In this document: positions 17,952 to 27,656 of the stretch, piece after piece
Position numbering within the stretch: position 1 is the stretch's first letter
Layout: the number at the start of each line of letters is the position of its first letter
Assembly (NCBI GenBank): GCA_034931985.1
Contig: JAYGHB010000011.1
Location: forward strand, 32,878-96,877
Length of the DNA stretch: 64,000 nt
From: Halotia wernerae
Lineage (GTDB): Bacteria > Cyanobacteriota > Cyanobacteriia > Cyanobacteriales > Nostocaceae
Reading direction: 5' to 3'
Made by a program: the position numbers and the translations under genes
Notes under the pieces: model-generated
What the model was told of the DNA's origin: nothing
The model's input: the letters and a program-made list of their open reading frames with translations, nothing else
The model's database searches: none

Positions 17952-18365
17952 TTGGCTTCTAACATACTCCAACAAAGAATCTACCAACATCAACATTTAC
18001 GTGATTTACGAAACAAACTACTACATCTTCACAAAGCGTTGATTGAAACAGAACGCATCGCCTACGAACAAGTTAGTGGACGAGTATCAAATCGAGAACT
18101 CCTGCAACTTGTGATCAGTCATGAACAATTTGCTTGGCTACATAGCATTTCTGAACTGGTTGTGCAAATTGACGAAACCCTCGTAGCAGATGAACCCATG
18201 TCGCTGGAAAACGTCCAAAATTTAATTACCAACGCCCGTATGTTAATCTCACCATCCGAGGTAGGCAATACATTTGCCAGAAAATACTACGCTGCGTTGC
18301 AACGTGAACCTGATGTTGTTTTAGCTCATGCAGATGTATCACAGTTTCTTGCATCCGATAAATAA
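17952..18365 (+). CDS. Conserved hypothetical protein, 137 residues
   Basis: The frame starts with TTG at 17952, preceded by the good ribosome site GGGAGGA near 17937-17943; there is no nearer ATG. The product is helical and charged: LRDLRNKLLHLHKALIETER near residue 15, RELLQLVISHEQFAWLHSIS near 48. It resembles proteins often seen as hypothetical in cyanobacteria and proteobacteria, but I know no function. It converges with the SDR gene, 45 bp apart. It has no membrane segment or cysteine cluster. Confidence 0.65.
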   Translation: MASNILQQRIYQHQHLRDLRNKLLHLHKALIETERIAYEQVSGRVSNRELLQLVISHEQFAWLHSISELVVQIDETLVADEPMSLENVQNLITNARMLISPSEVGNTFARKYYAALQREPDVVLAHADVSQFLASDK

Positions 18366-18410
18366 ATTAAAGTGAACCATAAGCACCGTGAGTTACCCCG
18401 CGGTGCATTT

Positions 18411-19394
18411 TCATATCTTAGGCGAGCTTAGTGCTTTGATTAATAGCAGTGACCAGGGTATTTTAATATCTGGAATAAGCCAAGGGTATTTTCTTAGTCC
18501 AGGTAACGCCAAGGGCATCAGAAAACGCAGAGAGCGTAGGGATGCAGGAAGATTGCCATCTTGATCTACAATTCCATATTGTTTAGCCAACTCTGCAACA
18601 ATCTGCACGCGTCCAGTACGATACATCACATTTGGATCTGAAGTTAACTTAGCAATCACCCGCCCTGTAAGCAAGGGAGTTTCCCAGTTGTATCGTTCAC
18701 TGAGCAATGAGTTTTTCTGATCGTTAGTTTTCTTTTCATCCATTTCATCTGCCAGGCGAGAAATATGCTCAGTACCAACAATACCTGGCCAAATTGATAC
18801 AGAAGCAATGTTATGGGGCTTGAGTTCAACAGCCATATCAGCCGCTAATCGATCGCACGCTGCTTTGCCTGCACCGTAAGCTGCACCGAAAATATAGGAC
18901 ATACCTCCCCACGAGGAAATAGTACAAATTAGTCCTTGTTGATGCTGGCTCATGAGCCGAGCAGCAAACACACTCGCAATATAGTGGCTACGCAGACCAA
19001 CATTATTACAAGCATCCCAAAGACTGGGTTCACAATCCCAGAAAGGCTTACCTTGAGCATCTTTTAATGCCTGGACTCCTGAGTAAGCATTATTGACCAG
19101 TAAATCGAGTTTTCCTTGCTGCTCATCTTGGATACGCTCAAAGAGCAAACGTACCTGCTGATCATTACTGTGGTCTACCTGGACGGGAATACATACACCA
19201 CCAGCTTCCTCCACTGCTGATTGAGTTTCCCTAAGGCTGCCAGAGACATCATTGTTAGCATCAGAGATATTGTCTAACCTGCGTCCTGTGATGTACACAA
19301 TTGCACCTGCTTCACCGAGACCAACAGCAATTCCCTGGCCAATGCCCCTCGTCGCACCTGTGACTAATGTCACTTTACCATCAAGGTATTTCAT
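18411..19394 (-). CDS. Short-chain dehydrogenase/reductase, DHRS1-like
   Basis: The 327-residue enzyme has the NAD(P)-binding motif TGATRGIGQG near residue 13, the structural motif NNAYSG near 106 (NNAG in most SDRs), the catalytic serine in ISSWGG near 160, and YGAGKAACD near 173 with the YxxxK pair. It is longer than classical SDRs (about 250) because of a C-terminal extension with LAKQYGIVDQDGNLPASLRS. That extension and the YITGRRLD segment recall the DHRS1 type found in animals and bacteria. The substrate is unknown. It is convergent with the hypothetical gene and divergent from the phospholipase D gene. Confidence 0.88.
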   Translation of the reverse strand: MKYLDGKVTLVTGATRGIGQGIAVGLGEAGAIVYITGRRLDNISDANNDVSGSLRETQSAVEEAGGVCIPVQVDHSNDQQVRLLFERIQDEQQGKLDLLVNNAYSGVQALKDAQGKPFWDCEPSLWDACNNVGLRSHYIASVFAARLMSQHQQGLICTISSWGGMSYIFGAAYGAGKAACDRLAADMAVELKPHNIASVSIWPGIVGTEHISRLADEMDEKKTNDQKNSLLSERYNWETPLLTGRVIAKLTSDPNVMYRTGRVQIVAELAKQYGIVDQDGNLPASLRSLRFLMPLALPGLRKYPWLIPDIKIPWSLLLIKALSSPKI

Positions 19395-19531
19395 TGATGA
19401 ACCTGATACAGCGATCGCTGTTTAAATTTTAGCTAAATTAGCCATTGTTGAATCGATGCATGAATTACCTAATAGTAGGTAATATCGTAAGTATTCTCTC
19501 TAGATTTTCGACAGTTTGATGAGATTTCACA

Positions 19532-20824
19532 ATGGAACTACTCACTACCATTCTGATGTGGCTGGGTGCGATTATTCTGCTCACCGGATTTATCCTCATC
19601 GTAATCTTTTATTGTCGAGGAGCGTTCCGCGATTATATTGATTACAGAGCCATCAATGTTCCCAGTCCTGATGAAGGCCGCTTTGCTGTTGCTTTAGGTA
19701 GTTTGTCCAATTCTTTAGGTACTACTGGTTGCATTATCAACTTTTGGTTTGAAGCTGATGAAATTCAATCCGCACGGTTAGAGGCGATTCAAAGTGCAAA
19801 GCGATGTATTCACTTTGAGACATTTTTCATGACTCCAGGACACCGTGCCAATGATTTTGCTGCTGCATTGGCCGAACGAGCTGCTGCTGGTGTTGAAGTA
19901 CAAATGGTTGTAGATCACTATGGTACGAAAAAATTACCTCAAAAGTATTGGAAACGCTTAAAGGCGGCAGGTGTAAATGTTCGCTTCTTCAAACCCTTTA
20001 GTTGGAAAGCTCCATTTGATTATGCTGGACGCACCCACAGAAAGCTGCTACTAATTGATGGAAAAGTTGCTTTGATTGGTGGGGCTGGAATTTCTGACTT
20101 TTGGGATGGACAGAAGAAATTTGGTGATACAGCTCCCTGGTTTGACTTTGAGTTTTGTTTAACAGGGGCTGTAGTGTCCGTTTTGGAAGGAATGTTCATG
20201 CAGCACTGGACGGCTTCTAGCGGCACAGTAGATTTAAGTGCAGAAAATTTTGATCCGGCTCCACCAATTAACCCAATGATTTTGGTGACTCCGGGTGACG
20301 CTCCTTCCTATCGCTCCTCTTCAATTAGAGCTTTGTTTACCACGGCTATCTGTGCAGCCAAACAGCAAGTGTGGATTGCTAGCCCTTACTTTTTGCCTGA
20401 CTATCAATCATGTCAAGCTTTAATCGCGGCTAAAAAAAGAGGTCTTGACGTGCGTATCCTTACCTGTGGCTCACATAACGATAAGAAATTGGTTTACTAC
20501 GCCTCTGTAGAACTTTACGGCAACTTACTAGCAGCAGAAATCCAAATTTATGAACATCAGCCGAGTATGCTGCACGCTAAATGCTTACTCATTGACAATA
20601 AATGGGTGAGTACTGGTAGTGCTAACTTTGATCCGCGTAGTTTTTTCCACAATGATGAACTAGATATTTCCACCGCCGAACCACAAATGGTACAACGTAT
20701 CAATCAGCTTTTCCACACTGGCTTTGAGCGCAGTCGATTAGTTAACATGGCAAATTGGTCTACTCGCCCCTTGTGGAAGCGAATTATTGGACGCTTAGTT
20801 CTGTTTTTGCAATCGCAACTTTAG
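19532..20824 (+). CDS. Cardiolipin synthase-like phospholipase D protein
   Basis: A 430-residue protein with one N-terminal membrane segment (residues 5-27, TTILMWLGAIILLTGFILI) and two HKD motifs: HRKLLLIDG near residue 169 and HAKCLLIDN near 348, each followed by the usual GxxN/G region (GGAGISD; TGSANFDPRSFFHNDE). Cls-type enzymes join two phosphatidylglycerols to cardiolipin; related proteins act on other phosphatidyl donors, so the substrate is not fixed. Its stop overlaps the convergent gene by 4 bp. The ATG at 19532 lies directly before the membrane segment. Confidence 0.85.
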   Translation: MELLTTILMWLGAIILLTGFILIVIFYCRGAFRDYIDYRAINVPSPDEGRFAVALGSLSNSLGTTGCIINFWFEADEIQSARLEAIQSAKRCIHFETFFMTPGHRANDFAAALAERAAAGVEVQMVVDHYGTKKLPQKYWKRLKAAGVNVRFFKPFSWKAPFDYAGRTHRKLLLIDGKVALIGGAGISDFWDGQKKFGDTAPWFDFEFCLTGAVVSVLEGMFMQHWTASSGTVDLSAENFDPAPPINPMILVTPGDAPSYRSSSIRALFTTAICAAKQQVWIASPYFLPDYQSCQALIAAKKRGLDVRILTCGSHNDKKLVYYASVELYGNLLAAEIQIYEHQPSMLHAKCLLIDNKWVSTGSANFDPRSFFHNDELDISTAEPQMVQRINQLFHTGFERSRLVNMANWSTRPLWKRIIGRLVLFLQSQL

Positions 20825-22017
20825 CAGATTTCGTCATTCTGCCAAATACTTGTTTCAGTAGCTTCTGGTAGACTTGATTGAGTTGGCAAGCTACGCATTC
20901 TATTCATCTGATTCAGAGCATACTTTGCTGTTGATTGCACTTCAGCATCTGAGTCTTCTAGGGCGTGGCTCAACAGTTGGTTCATTTGACTCATAATGTC
21001 ATATACGCGAGTTAAGTCACGAATCGCATTTTGCCGCACTTGTGGACTTTCGTCTTGCATTGAAATTGCTAAAGCCCGATTTAATGGTTTGAGTATGCGA
21101 ACATTAATTTCCGCTAAAGCTGCCAAAATTAAGCTACGTTCTTGAGAGTCTGCATCAATCATCAAATTTACCAGCGGCTGAATCGCCCGCGAATCTCCTT
21201 GCTGACTCAAGCTCCAAATAGCCTTGCGCCGCTTTTTGGGATCAGTACTGCGTAAGTCCTGAATCAACTCTTCAATAACATTGACTTTAGGTATACGAGA
21301 AGTTTTTTCTAGTGGCAGTAATGTTGTAGAAATTGATGTTTTTGCCGTTTCTGGATTGATCACAGATGCAGTATTTTCCTGCTGATATGGTGCGTTGTGC
21401 AACTTTTTTAATGGCGCTGTCACCAAGTCTTCCTTAGCTGGACTTAAAGCTTTTAGTTCTGAAGTTTGGGGCTGTTGCGCTTGTTTTAGCTGATGAAACC
21501 ATCTCATCAAGAACAAGAGTGCGCCAATACTTCCTAAAATTCCCAGACCAAACAAAGACCACCAGATGAACCCTCTTTGAGTTGGTTGAGGTGTGGAATT
21601 GGCAATTGGTTGGAGCGTTGGAGCAAAAGGGTCAATTACCGGAGAGTTGACAGGCTTAAATTTGGCTGCCATAGCTGCTCGCAGATTGCGTTTAGTCGCT
21701 AAATCTGCTGTGCCATCTACTCTTTTTAAACTCTTGGCTTTCTGAAATTTAGCTACAGCAGCTTGTGTACTTGGAGTGTATTTTCCATCTACTGAGCCAT
21801 TGTAATATCCTAACTTCTGCAATTGGGTTTGCAGCACCTTTACATCTAAACTTTGACTACCAGGTTTAAGGACACCTTGCTGGGTAGGAACTTTAGAACT
21901 AGCTTGTGCAATTTTTTGTGGTAATAAGCTAGGGGTAGCTGTGCTTGCGCGATTTGGGTAAAATCCCAGGCAAGTAAAACAAGTAAATATTAAAACTGAG
22001 GAATAGCATTGCCTCAT
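20821..22017 (-). CDS. Peptidoglycan-binding protein with HEAT repeats
   Basis: The 398-residue protein has a signal-like N-terminus, a PG_binding_1 domain near residues 50-110 (SLDVKVLQTQLQKLGYYNGS, then VDGKYTPSTQAAVAKFQ), a membrane segment near 150-168 (WWSLFGLGILGSIGALLFLM), a linker, and HEAT-type helical repeats near 240-375 (LRSTDPKKRRKAIWSLSQQG and two or three more). It probably links cell wall recognition outside with protein contacts inside. The combination of a wall-binding domain and HEAT repeats through a single span is common in cyanobacteria but of unknown role. Confidence 0.8.
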   Translation of the reverse strand: MRQCYSSVLIFTCFTCLGFYPNRASTATPSLLPQKIAQASSKVPTQQGVLKPGSQSLDVKVLQTQLQKLGYYNGSVDGKYTPSTQAAVAKFQKAKSLKRVDGTADLATKRNLRAAMAAKFKPVNSPVIDPFAPTLQPIANSTPQPTQRGFIWWSLFGLGILGSIGALLFLMRWFHQLKQAQQPQTSELKALSPAKEDLVTAPLKKLHNAPYQQENTASVINPETAKTSISTTLLPLEKTSRIPKVNVIEELIQDLRSTDPKKRRKAIWSLSQQGDSRAIQPLVNLMIDADSQERSLILAALAEINVRILKPLNRALAISMQDESPQVRQNAIRDLTRVYDIMSQMNQLLSHALEDSDAEVQSTAKYALNQMNRMRSLPTQSSLPEATETSIWQNDEIC

Positions 22018-22161
22018 ATTGGAAGTTGCAGCCTGAATGTGCTTTTAAAGTCATGGATACACAATAACTTTAAGCTGAACAAATGTTAACTTTGAGTGTG
22101 ACACAAAAAGATGGGGCATTGGGAAAAGTTATTCTGCCCTGCTCCTCTGCTTCCTACCGAG

Positions 22162-23232
22162 TTAAGGCAAAACATCTGGCTTTGATTCTCTCACTGATAA
22201 GGTTACAGGGTTAAATTTCTTAGCAGATGCTTCTAAAACTGGTGTCTGCTGTGTAGTCGTTTTTTCCTCGACGATCGCTATATTTTGTTTTCCTGACAAG
22301 GTATCACGCTGATTGATGAGATAGATACTAATTAAAGTCAGGAAAACTCCCACCCACTGTAACGAACTAAGTACTTCAAACAGGAAGAGATGACCAAATA
22401 GTAGGGCAAAAATCGGTGTGAGGAAGGTAAGAGAACTGAGGCTGGTAAGACTACCACTAGAGGCAAAATAGAAAAATAACCCGTAGGCGATCGCACTACC
22501 AAAGATTGTCGTATAACTTAAAGCTATCCAATCAGCAGCTACGAGATTTTGCCATTGCTGCGACTCTAAAACTGATGAAATTCCCCACAATGGCAATCCC
22601 CCAATCACCATGTGCCATCCCGTAGCTGTTACAGGATCTGTATGTTTACACACAAACCGGATTAAAACTGTTCCCACTGCCATTGACAACGCCGCTAATA
22701 GCATTAACCATTCACCACTAGCAAATAAATTTTGCCAGTTGCCAACTGTGGCATTTACACCTGAGTCGAAAAAATGGAAAATCCATTCATCCGGTAAGCC
22801 AATTAAACTAATACCTGTGACTCCTAATCCTAGTCCCAGCCATCCCCACAAACCGATGTGTTCTTGGAATAACCACAACGACAGCAAAGCCACAGCCAAG
22901 GGTTGAGAATCAATCATCACCGATCCTAAGCCAGCACTAGTTCTAACTAATCCCTCGGCCAAAAAGCCTTGAAACAGCGTCCCATCTACCAAGGCAAATA
23001 AGGTAATCCACAGCCATGCAGCCCAACCCTTGGGTTGAGGTCTACCCATCAATGCGGCTGTAATTAGAATTAATACCCCCGCCGGCAACAAACGCACACC
23101 TGCCATAAATAAGGGTGTGGTATGGGGTATTACTCCTTTCATAGCCACCATTGCCGTCCCCCACAGGAAAAAGGGGGCAATTAATAGTAGGGGTGCGAAG
23201 GTAAGTCGAGATGCACTGAGTTTCAGTTGCAT
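22162..23232 (-). CDS. EamA/DMT-family transporter
   Basis: I take ATG 23232 (MQLKLSASRLTFAPLLL); the frame extends 9 codons further to 23259. The protein has ten predicted membrane helices in two EamA repeats, with WGTAMVAMKGVIPHTTPLFM in the first and TTIFGSAIAYGLFFYFASSG in the second. DMT transporters export metabolites such as amino acids or purines; the substrate cannot be read from sequence. A polar tail of about 50 residues follows the last helix. A second, more distant DMT gene lies at 52.4 kb. Confidence 0.85.
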   Translation of the reverse strand: MQLKLSASRLTFAPLLLIAPFFLWGTAMVAMKGVIPHTTPLFMAGVRLLPAGVLILITAALMGRPQPKGWAAWLWITLFALVDGTLFQGFLAEGLVRTSAGLGSVMIDSQPLAVALLSLWLFQEHIGLWGWLGLGLGVTGISLIGLPDEWIFHFFDSGVNATVGNWQNLFASGEWLMLLAALSMAVGTVLIRFVCKHTDPVTATGWHMVIGGLPLWGISSVLESQQWQNLVAADWIALSYTTIFGSAIAYGLFFYFASSGSLTSLSSLTFLTPIFALLFGHLFLFEVLSSLQWVGVFLTLISIYLINQRDTLSGKQNIAIVEEKTTTQQTPVLEASAKKFNPVTLSVRESKPDVLP

Positions 23233-23478
23233 GGGTTTGCTGAGACCTTTAGTTAACAAGCGCAGAGATTACTTTACACAATTTTACCTAATTGTGACTT
23301 TTTGTGTTCGTAAAGCGTCTTGTTCACGCCGCGTCTTTAAAGGAAAGAATTCTAGGCTCAAAAAACCTCTTGCATAAGTAGTTCTCATCGGCGTTTATCG
23401 GCAGTTCATTGGAGCATCCCGTTTTGGGAAATCGCCCTGCACTAAGGCGCACGCTACGCGAATAGACTAGAAGTCTGG

Positions 23479-23524
23479 GGCTACACAAACTAAAGCCGCC
23501 TGCGCCGACTTCGTTTGTGTAGCC
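23479..23524. repeat. Inverted repeat in a repeat-rich gap
   Basis: ggctacacaaac at 23479-23490 pairs exactly with gtttgtgtagcc at 23513-23524, a 12-bp stem. The gap 23260-23694 also holds words such as cgcacgctacgcgaatag that recur elsewhere in the window. No gene is credible in this gap; a 78-codon frame at 23324-23560 is a product of the repeats. Confidence 0.6.
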
Positions 23525-23694
23525 GTGATTTCCAATCGCAAGGCAAGGTATTTCTTCCAAAAGTGGATGCTCCCAGATAAATTATTGGGATATTAGCACC
23601 TCAACATGTAAATTTATTCATGGTTAGTATTGTTGAAGATGAGAGAGTTCCAGCATCTTTGAGTCTGATATACTATTTTTTATGAGGCTAATCA

Positions 23695-24021
23695 ATGATT
23701 TTAACTACAACTGATGTGATTCAAGGTGCGGTTATTGAGTCATACTTAGGCATTGTGACGGCAGAAGTCGTCTACGGTAGCAATTTTCTACGGGATTTTT
23801 TAGCCGGTATTCGGGATGTTATTGGTGGACGCACCAGTAGCTATGAGCGTCTATTTGAGCAGGGTCAACAGAAAGCCTTAGCAGAATTAGAACAACGGGC
23901 ACAGCGTTTAGGCGCTAACGCTGTAATTGGAATTGAAATCGATACTGGCACAATCAATGTTGACCAGTCAGGTGTTTTGATGCTAATTACCGCCACAGGT
24001 ACTGCTGTGAGAATGCGTTAA
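23695..24021 (+). CDS. YbjQ/UPF0145 family protein
   Basis: This 108-residue protein matches the YbjQ family over its full length: a beta strand with GAVIESYLGIVTAEVVYG, a central helix with RDVIGGRTSSYERLF near residue 40, and ALAELEQRAQRLGANAVIGI near 62-82 with the family's GANAVIG motif. The family forms pentamers and is sometimes named a heavy-metal-binding domain; its function is unproven. The ATG at 23695 is the natural start. It stands alone. Confidence 0.9.
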   Translation: MILTTTDVIQGAVIESYLGIVTAEVVYGSNFLRDFLAGIRDVIGGRTSSYERLFEQGQQKALAELEQRAQRLGANAVIGIEIDTGTINVDQSGVLMLITATGTAVRMR

Positions 24022-24393
24022 TTTTTTCAGTTCATGTTCATAAATTTGTTGGTTGAGATTTTTTTGATAATGGCTAATGGGTAATGAAATTGCCATAATT
24101 ATCCATTGCCAATGCTTAAGTTTAATTTAAAATCAATAATATTTGATGAAGTTTTATAGATATATTTCTAATTAAGATAAATACAACTGAAAAAATGAAT
24201 AATAAATAAAATGAAATAAATTAAAAATTGTAAGTTAAAGTCTTTATTCTTACTCACGATAGAGTGTCTATATCCTTCTATTGATAGATACTAAAACCCG
24301 TGATTAGCAATTTAATTTTAAGTATACAGTCAATGAATATACCTGTTAAAAACTTTGCTGAAACAGCAACGCAAAGCTAGGAGAGAATAAGCT
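24022..24393. other. AT-rich gene-free stretch
   Basis: About 370 bp without an open frame of interest. It should contain the promoter of the membrane-protein gene at 24394. A ribosome site AGGAGAG lies near 24380-24386. I see no repeat or RNA structure that I would name. Confidence 0.5.
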
Positions 24394-25029
24394 ATGTCAT
24401 ACGTAAATCGCGCAGATGATGATGTTATTAATGAGCCTATGGTGGCAAGTAGAGTAGCAGAATATCACGATCGTGTTCGCTGGGGCCCAATAATTTCTGG
24501 TGTATTGGTTGGCTTAGCCACTCAATTGATTTTGAGTTCCTTTTTTGGGGCAATTGGAGCAGGAAGTATTGCAGGCTCAGGAGCGCCTAGAACAATCACA
24601 CCAGATATCGCAGGTAATGTAGGGATTTGGTCAACTATCGCTTTGTTAGTTTCATTATTTATTGGGGGTTGGATAACAACCCGTGCTTGTGGTCCAATGA
24701 ATCGCAGCACAGCGTTGCTTAACGGCGCAATATTTTGGGCTACTACTTTAGCACTTAGTTCTTGGCTATTGGCAAGTGGTGTATCTGGTGCTTTTGGGGT
24801 TGCTGCTTATAATGCTGGAGAAGTTATCAACCAAGTACAGCAACAACCAGGTGTTGTCCTACCGCAAAATGTGCCTACTTTAACTGCTGAACAAGCTCGT
24901 GATATTGCTGCTGCAACCTCAAGAGGCCTGTGGTGGTTTGTATTTGGTTCTTTACTGGGTTTAGTCTCTTCCTTGATAGGAGCTGTTGTTGGTGCTCGCA
25001 GTCCTAGAGCTAACAACTACGACCGCTAA
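24394..25029 (+). CDS. Four-helix membrane protein of unknown function
   Basis: The 211-residue protein has membrane segments near residues 32-55 (PIISGVLVGLATQLILSSFF), 78-98 (WSTIALLVSLFIGGWITT), 110-130 (GAIFWATTLALSSWLLASG) and 176-200 (WWFVFGSLLGLVSSLIGAVV). The N-terminal soluble part ends in RVRWGPI. Similar proteins are annotated as YrzE-like or hypothetical in cyanobacteria; no function is known to me. A strong terminator follows 40 bp after the stop. The ribosome site AGGAGAG is well placed before the ATG. Confidence 0.7.
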   Translation: MSYVNRADDDVINEPMVASRVAEYHDRVRWGPIISGVLVGLATQLILSSFFGAIGAGSIAGSGAPRTITPDIAGNVGIWSTIALLVSLFIGGWITTRACGPMNRSTALLNGAIFWATTLALSSWLLASGVSGAFGVAAYNAGEVINQVQQQPGVVLPQNVPTLTAEQARDIAAATSRGLWWFVFGSLLGLVSSLIGAVVGARSPRANNYDR

Positions 25030-25069
25030 CATTAAGTAATTTGCTGGAAAACTAAATCTCATAAATTTT

Positions 25070-25096
25070 AAAAGCACCTTATTTAAGGTGCTTTTT
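25070..25096 (+). terminator. Rho-independent terminator, probably bidirectional
   Basis: aaaagcacctt (25070-25080) pairs with aaggtgctttt (25085-25095), with a 4-base loop and a T run on the plus strand and an A run before the stem that serves the minus strand. It lies between the convergent membrane-protein gene and the Raf-kinase-inhibitor-like gene. Confidence 0.85.
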
Positions 25097-25101
25097 GTGA
25101 T

Positions 25102-25707
25102 TTAACGTTGGCGTTGATAGCGTCCAATTAATTCTACCGTCGCTAAAACATGATCTTTCATCGTTGCTAAGACTTGGTTTTTAGTAGCACCTGCTGGCAA
25201 ACCTAACTTTTGATTTAGGGCATAAAGTTTGAAAAAGTAGCGATGGATGCCACTAGGTGGACATGGCCCACCGTAACCTAACTTGCCAAAATCATTTGTT
25301 CCTTGCACCCCACCATTAGATAAAGTTTCTACAGCGGCGATTTGCTCTGGTAATTGGCGAACTGTAGCTGGAATATCGTAAACAACCCAATGAACAAATG
25401 TCCCTCCAGGGGCATCGGGATCATCAACAATCAATACTATGCTCTGTGTGCCTGTCGGGACTTCATCCCAGATTAGGGGTGGAGAGATATCTTTGCCATT
25501 ACAGGTATATTTCACAGGAATTAAGCCATTAGCGTCAAAGGCGCTGCTTGCCAATTTCATGGTTTTCACCTCCTTTTTTAATTGACTGCTGTTATTAGGG
25601 TTAATTAGAGTATTGCGATCGCTAGTGTTACTACAACTAACTACAGATAATCCTGCTAATCCAAATATAGCAATACTTTGAGCCATAAAAACTCGCCTTC
25701 TGCTCAT
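25102..25707 (-). CDS. YbhB/YbcL family (PEBP-like) lipoprotein
   Basis: A 201-residue protein whose first 25 residues form a lipoprotein signal with LSVVSC near the end. The mature part is a bacterial phosphatidylethanolamine-binding-protein fold: IPVKYTCNGKDISPPLIWDE near residue 62, SIVLIVDDPDAPGGTFVHWV near 87 with the DPDAP and HW ligand-site residues, and GPCPPSGIHRYFFKLYAL near 145. The physiological ligand in bacteria is unknown. I prefer ATG 25707 (MSRRRVFMAQ); ATG 25719 is possible. It shares a terminator with the convergent upstream gene. Confidence 0.88.
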   Translation of the reverse strand: MSRRRVFMAQSIAIFGLAGLSVVSCSNTSDRNTLINPNNSSQLKKEVKTMKLASSAFDANGLIPVKYTCNGKDISPPLIWDEVPTGTQSIVLIVDDPDAPGGTFVHWVVYDIPATVRQLPEQIAAVETLSNGGVQGTNDFGKLGYGGPCPPSGIHRYFFKLYALNQKLGLPAGATKNQVLATMKDHVLATVELIGRYQRQR

Positions 25708-25905
25708 AAGCAATACCATTTTTCAAAGTTATTCACCATATATAACTTCATAATTAAGGCTGATTTTTTAAGTTTTTACCTAGAAAAAAACACACTTTTT
25801 TTAAATAAAACTGGGTTAAAATACATACCAAATTTATATTTATTTTCTTCTGTAAGCATATACTCGGAGAACAGAATCAACTTATGCAAAAAATACTTAA
25901 ATCAA

Positions 25906-26898
25906 ATGTCGGAACCCCAAGTTACAGTTGTTATTGTGCCACGAGAACGCTTTAGTTATACACAGTTTTCGTTAGAAGGTGTTTACGTACATACTGATAT
26001 TCCCTTTAAATTAATTTATATAGATGGCAATTCTCCACGGCCACTTAAGCGCTACCTAGAAGCACAATCATCCGCAAAAGATTTTCGCTTAATTCGTACA
26101 GAAAACTATTTATCTCCTAATCAAGCACGTAACCTAGCATTGCCATATATTGATACTAAGTACGTTGTTTTTATTGATAATGATGTCCAAGTTACACCCG
26201 ATTGGTTAAACAAGCTTGTGGAATGTGCTGATGAAACAAATGCATCAGTTGTAGGGCCACTTTACTTAGATGGAGTATCGGAAAATCTAGAAACTCAAAA
26301 TATCCACATGGCAGGTGGCTGTTGTGAATTTCAAGAGCAAGAAGGGAAACTAGATTTACGTGAGCAACGTTTCTTTGCCAAGAATCAGTTACCTACAGTC
26401 AAATCTCAACTGCTAAGAGAACCAACACAATTGATTGAATTTCATTGTGTTTTGGTGCGTACTGCTATCTTGAAGCAGTTAGGTAACTTTGATGAGAAAT
26501 TAATGAGTCTTGCAGAAGAGACTGATTTTTGCTTAACAGTCCGTGCAATCGGTGGAACTATTTATCTAGAGCCAGTTAGTACCGTGATTTATGTACTTCC
26601 AGTCCCATTAAAATTGTATGACTTACGATATTTTTGGTTACGTTGGAGTGATGGTTGGAATAAAGTTTCCCTAAGTTACTTCCAACAAAAATGGGGTTTA
26701 GCCAAAGATGCTAAATTTATGACTATTGGCTATAAGTGGGCAAATCGTCATAGATTGGTTCCTCTGCAACAGATACAAGATTTGCTGTTAAATATTTTAC
26801 CTTGGCAATTTAACTCCAAGATGTACCTCAATTTTCGGGCTTTTGTGGAGAGTGTACTGACTCAACTTTTTGTGAAAGATAAACGCCAAAAAATCTAG
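25906..26898 (+). CDS. Family 2 glycosyltransferase
   Basis: I choose ATG 25906 (MSEPQVTVVIVPRERFSYTQ); the frame runs back to 25678 but those 76 residues are low-complexity and lie in the divergent promoter region. The 330-residue enzyme has a GT-A core with VTVVIV at the first strand, LIYIDGNSP near residue 38, and the metal-binding FIDNDVQVTPDWL near 90. An EETDFCLTVRAIGG segment near 205 fits the acceptor-side acid. No membrane span is clear. The sugar and acceptor are unknown. The gene is isolated. Confidence 0.8.
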   Translation: MSEPQVTVVIVPRERFSYTQFSLEGVYVHTDIPFKLIYIDGNSPRPLKRYLEAQSSAKDFRLIRTENYLSPNQARNLALPYIDTKYVVFIDNDVQVTPDWLNKLVECADETNASVVGPLYLDGVSENLETQNIHMAGGCCEFQEQEGKLDLREQRFFAKNQLPTVKSQLLREPTQLIEFHCVLVRTAILKQLGNFDEKLMSLAEETDFCLTVRAIGGTIYLEPVSTVIYVLPVPLKLYDLRYFWLRWSDGWNKVSLSYFQQKWGLAKDAKFMTIGYKWANRHRLVPLQQIQDLLLNILPWQFNSKMYLNFRAFVESVLTQLFVKDKRQKI

Positions 26899-27153
26899 AG
26901 CTTACAAAATATTGATCATAGATAAATAGAAATATTGTTAACTGTTTTTGAGCAACTTTAGTTATATATCTAAAGTTGAGGCTTAGTTTTAAATGATTCA
27001 CTCCGTGGAAGCATGAATACAACTCACTTGGGTAGCTAAATTTAGAACTCAATGAGTTGATGAAATTAATGACTGCTCAAGGTTTTTACGGGCTAAAAAA
27101 GCCAAAACTTTTAGTTAGTTACTAAAGATTAGTTAATTGCAAGGAGTATTCTC

Positions 27154-27489
27154 ATGTCAGACACAAGCAAGCGTGGCTTTGCTTCTATGGATGAAGATAA
27201 GCAGCGTGAAATTGCCAGCAAGGGTAGAAATGCTGCCCATGAGAAGGGTACAGCCCACGAATTTACATCCGAGGAAGCCCGTGAAGCTGGGCATAAGGGT
27301 GGTGAAACTGTCAGCCAAGATAGAGAACACATGGCTGAAATCGGTCGTGAGGGCGGTAAGAGTTCCCATCGTAGGGGCGGTAGTCAAGATAATTATGATG
27401 CCGATGATGAACAAAAGGGTACTCGTGGTGGTACACCAGAACAACATGCTGAGGCAGGACGGCAAAGCCACAAGAACAAGAACAAATAA
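27154..27489 (+). CDS. KGG-repeat stress protein
   Basis: The 111-residue, very hydrophilic protein carries KGG-type motifs: RGFASMDEDKQREIASKGRN, EEAREAGHKGGETVS, MAEIGREGGKSSHRRGG and a degenerate last unit. It is related to bacterial general stress proteins and fungal Con-10, which are desiccation- or stress-induced. It has almost no hydrophobic residues and is probably disordered. The ribosome site AAGGAG lies 9 bases before the ATG. A terminator follows at once, so it is monocistronic. Confidence 0.88.
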   Translation: MSDTSKRGFASMDEDKQREIASKGRNAAHEKGTAHEFTSEEAREAGHKGGETVSQDREHMAEIGREGGKSSHRRGGSQDNYDADDEQKGTRGGTPEQHAEAGRQSHKNKNK

Positions 27490-27490
27490 G

Positions 27491-27520
27491 CTAATCGAGT
27501 TATCGATTAGTTCTGTTTTT
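27491..27520 (+). terminator. Terminator of the KGG gene
   Basis: ctaatcg (27491-27497) pairs with cgattag (27504-27510), followed by a T-rich run ending gttttt. It begins 2 bp after the stop codon. Confidence 0.7.
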
Positions 27521-27656
27521 GAATATTAAAATTAAAAGCCAATTGTGAATCCATCTACTATCTTAATACCCCTCTTTCAAGGAATATTTCTAGTTTTTGG
27601 AAGAGAGGTATTATTTATAGATGGTGCTTTTTTATGTTGTGCTTCTGACTTAAAAA

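Noticed and set aside
23324..23560. 78-codon minus-strand frame
   Set aside because: It covers a repeat-rich hairpin region and shows no protein-like pattern.
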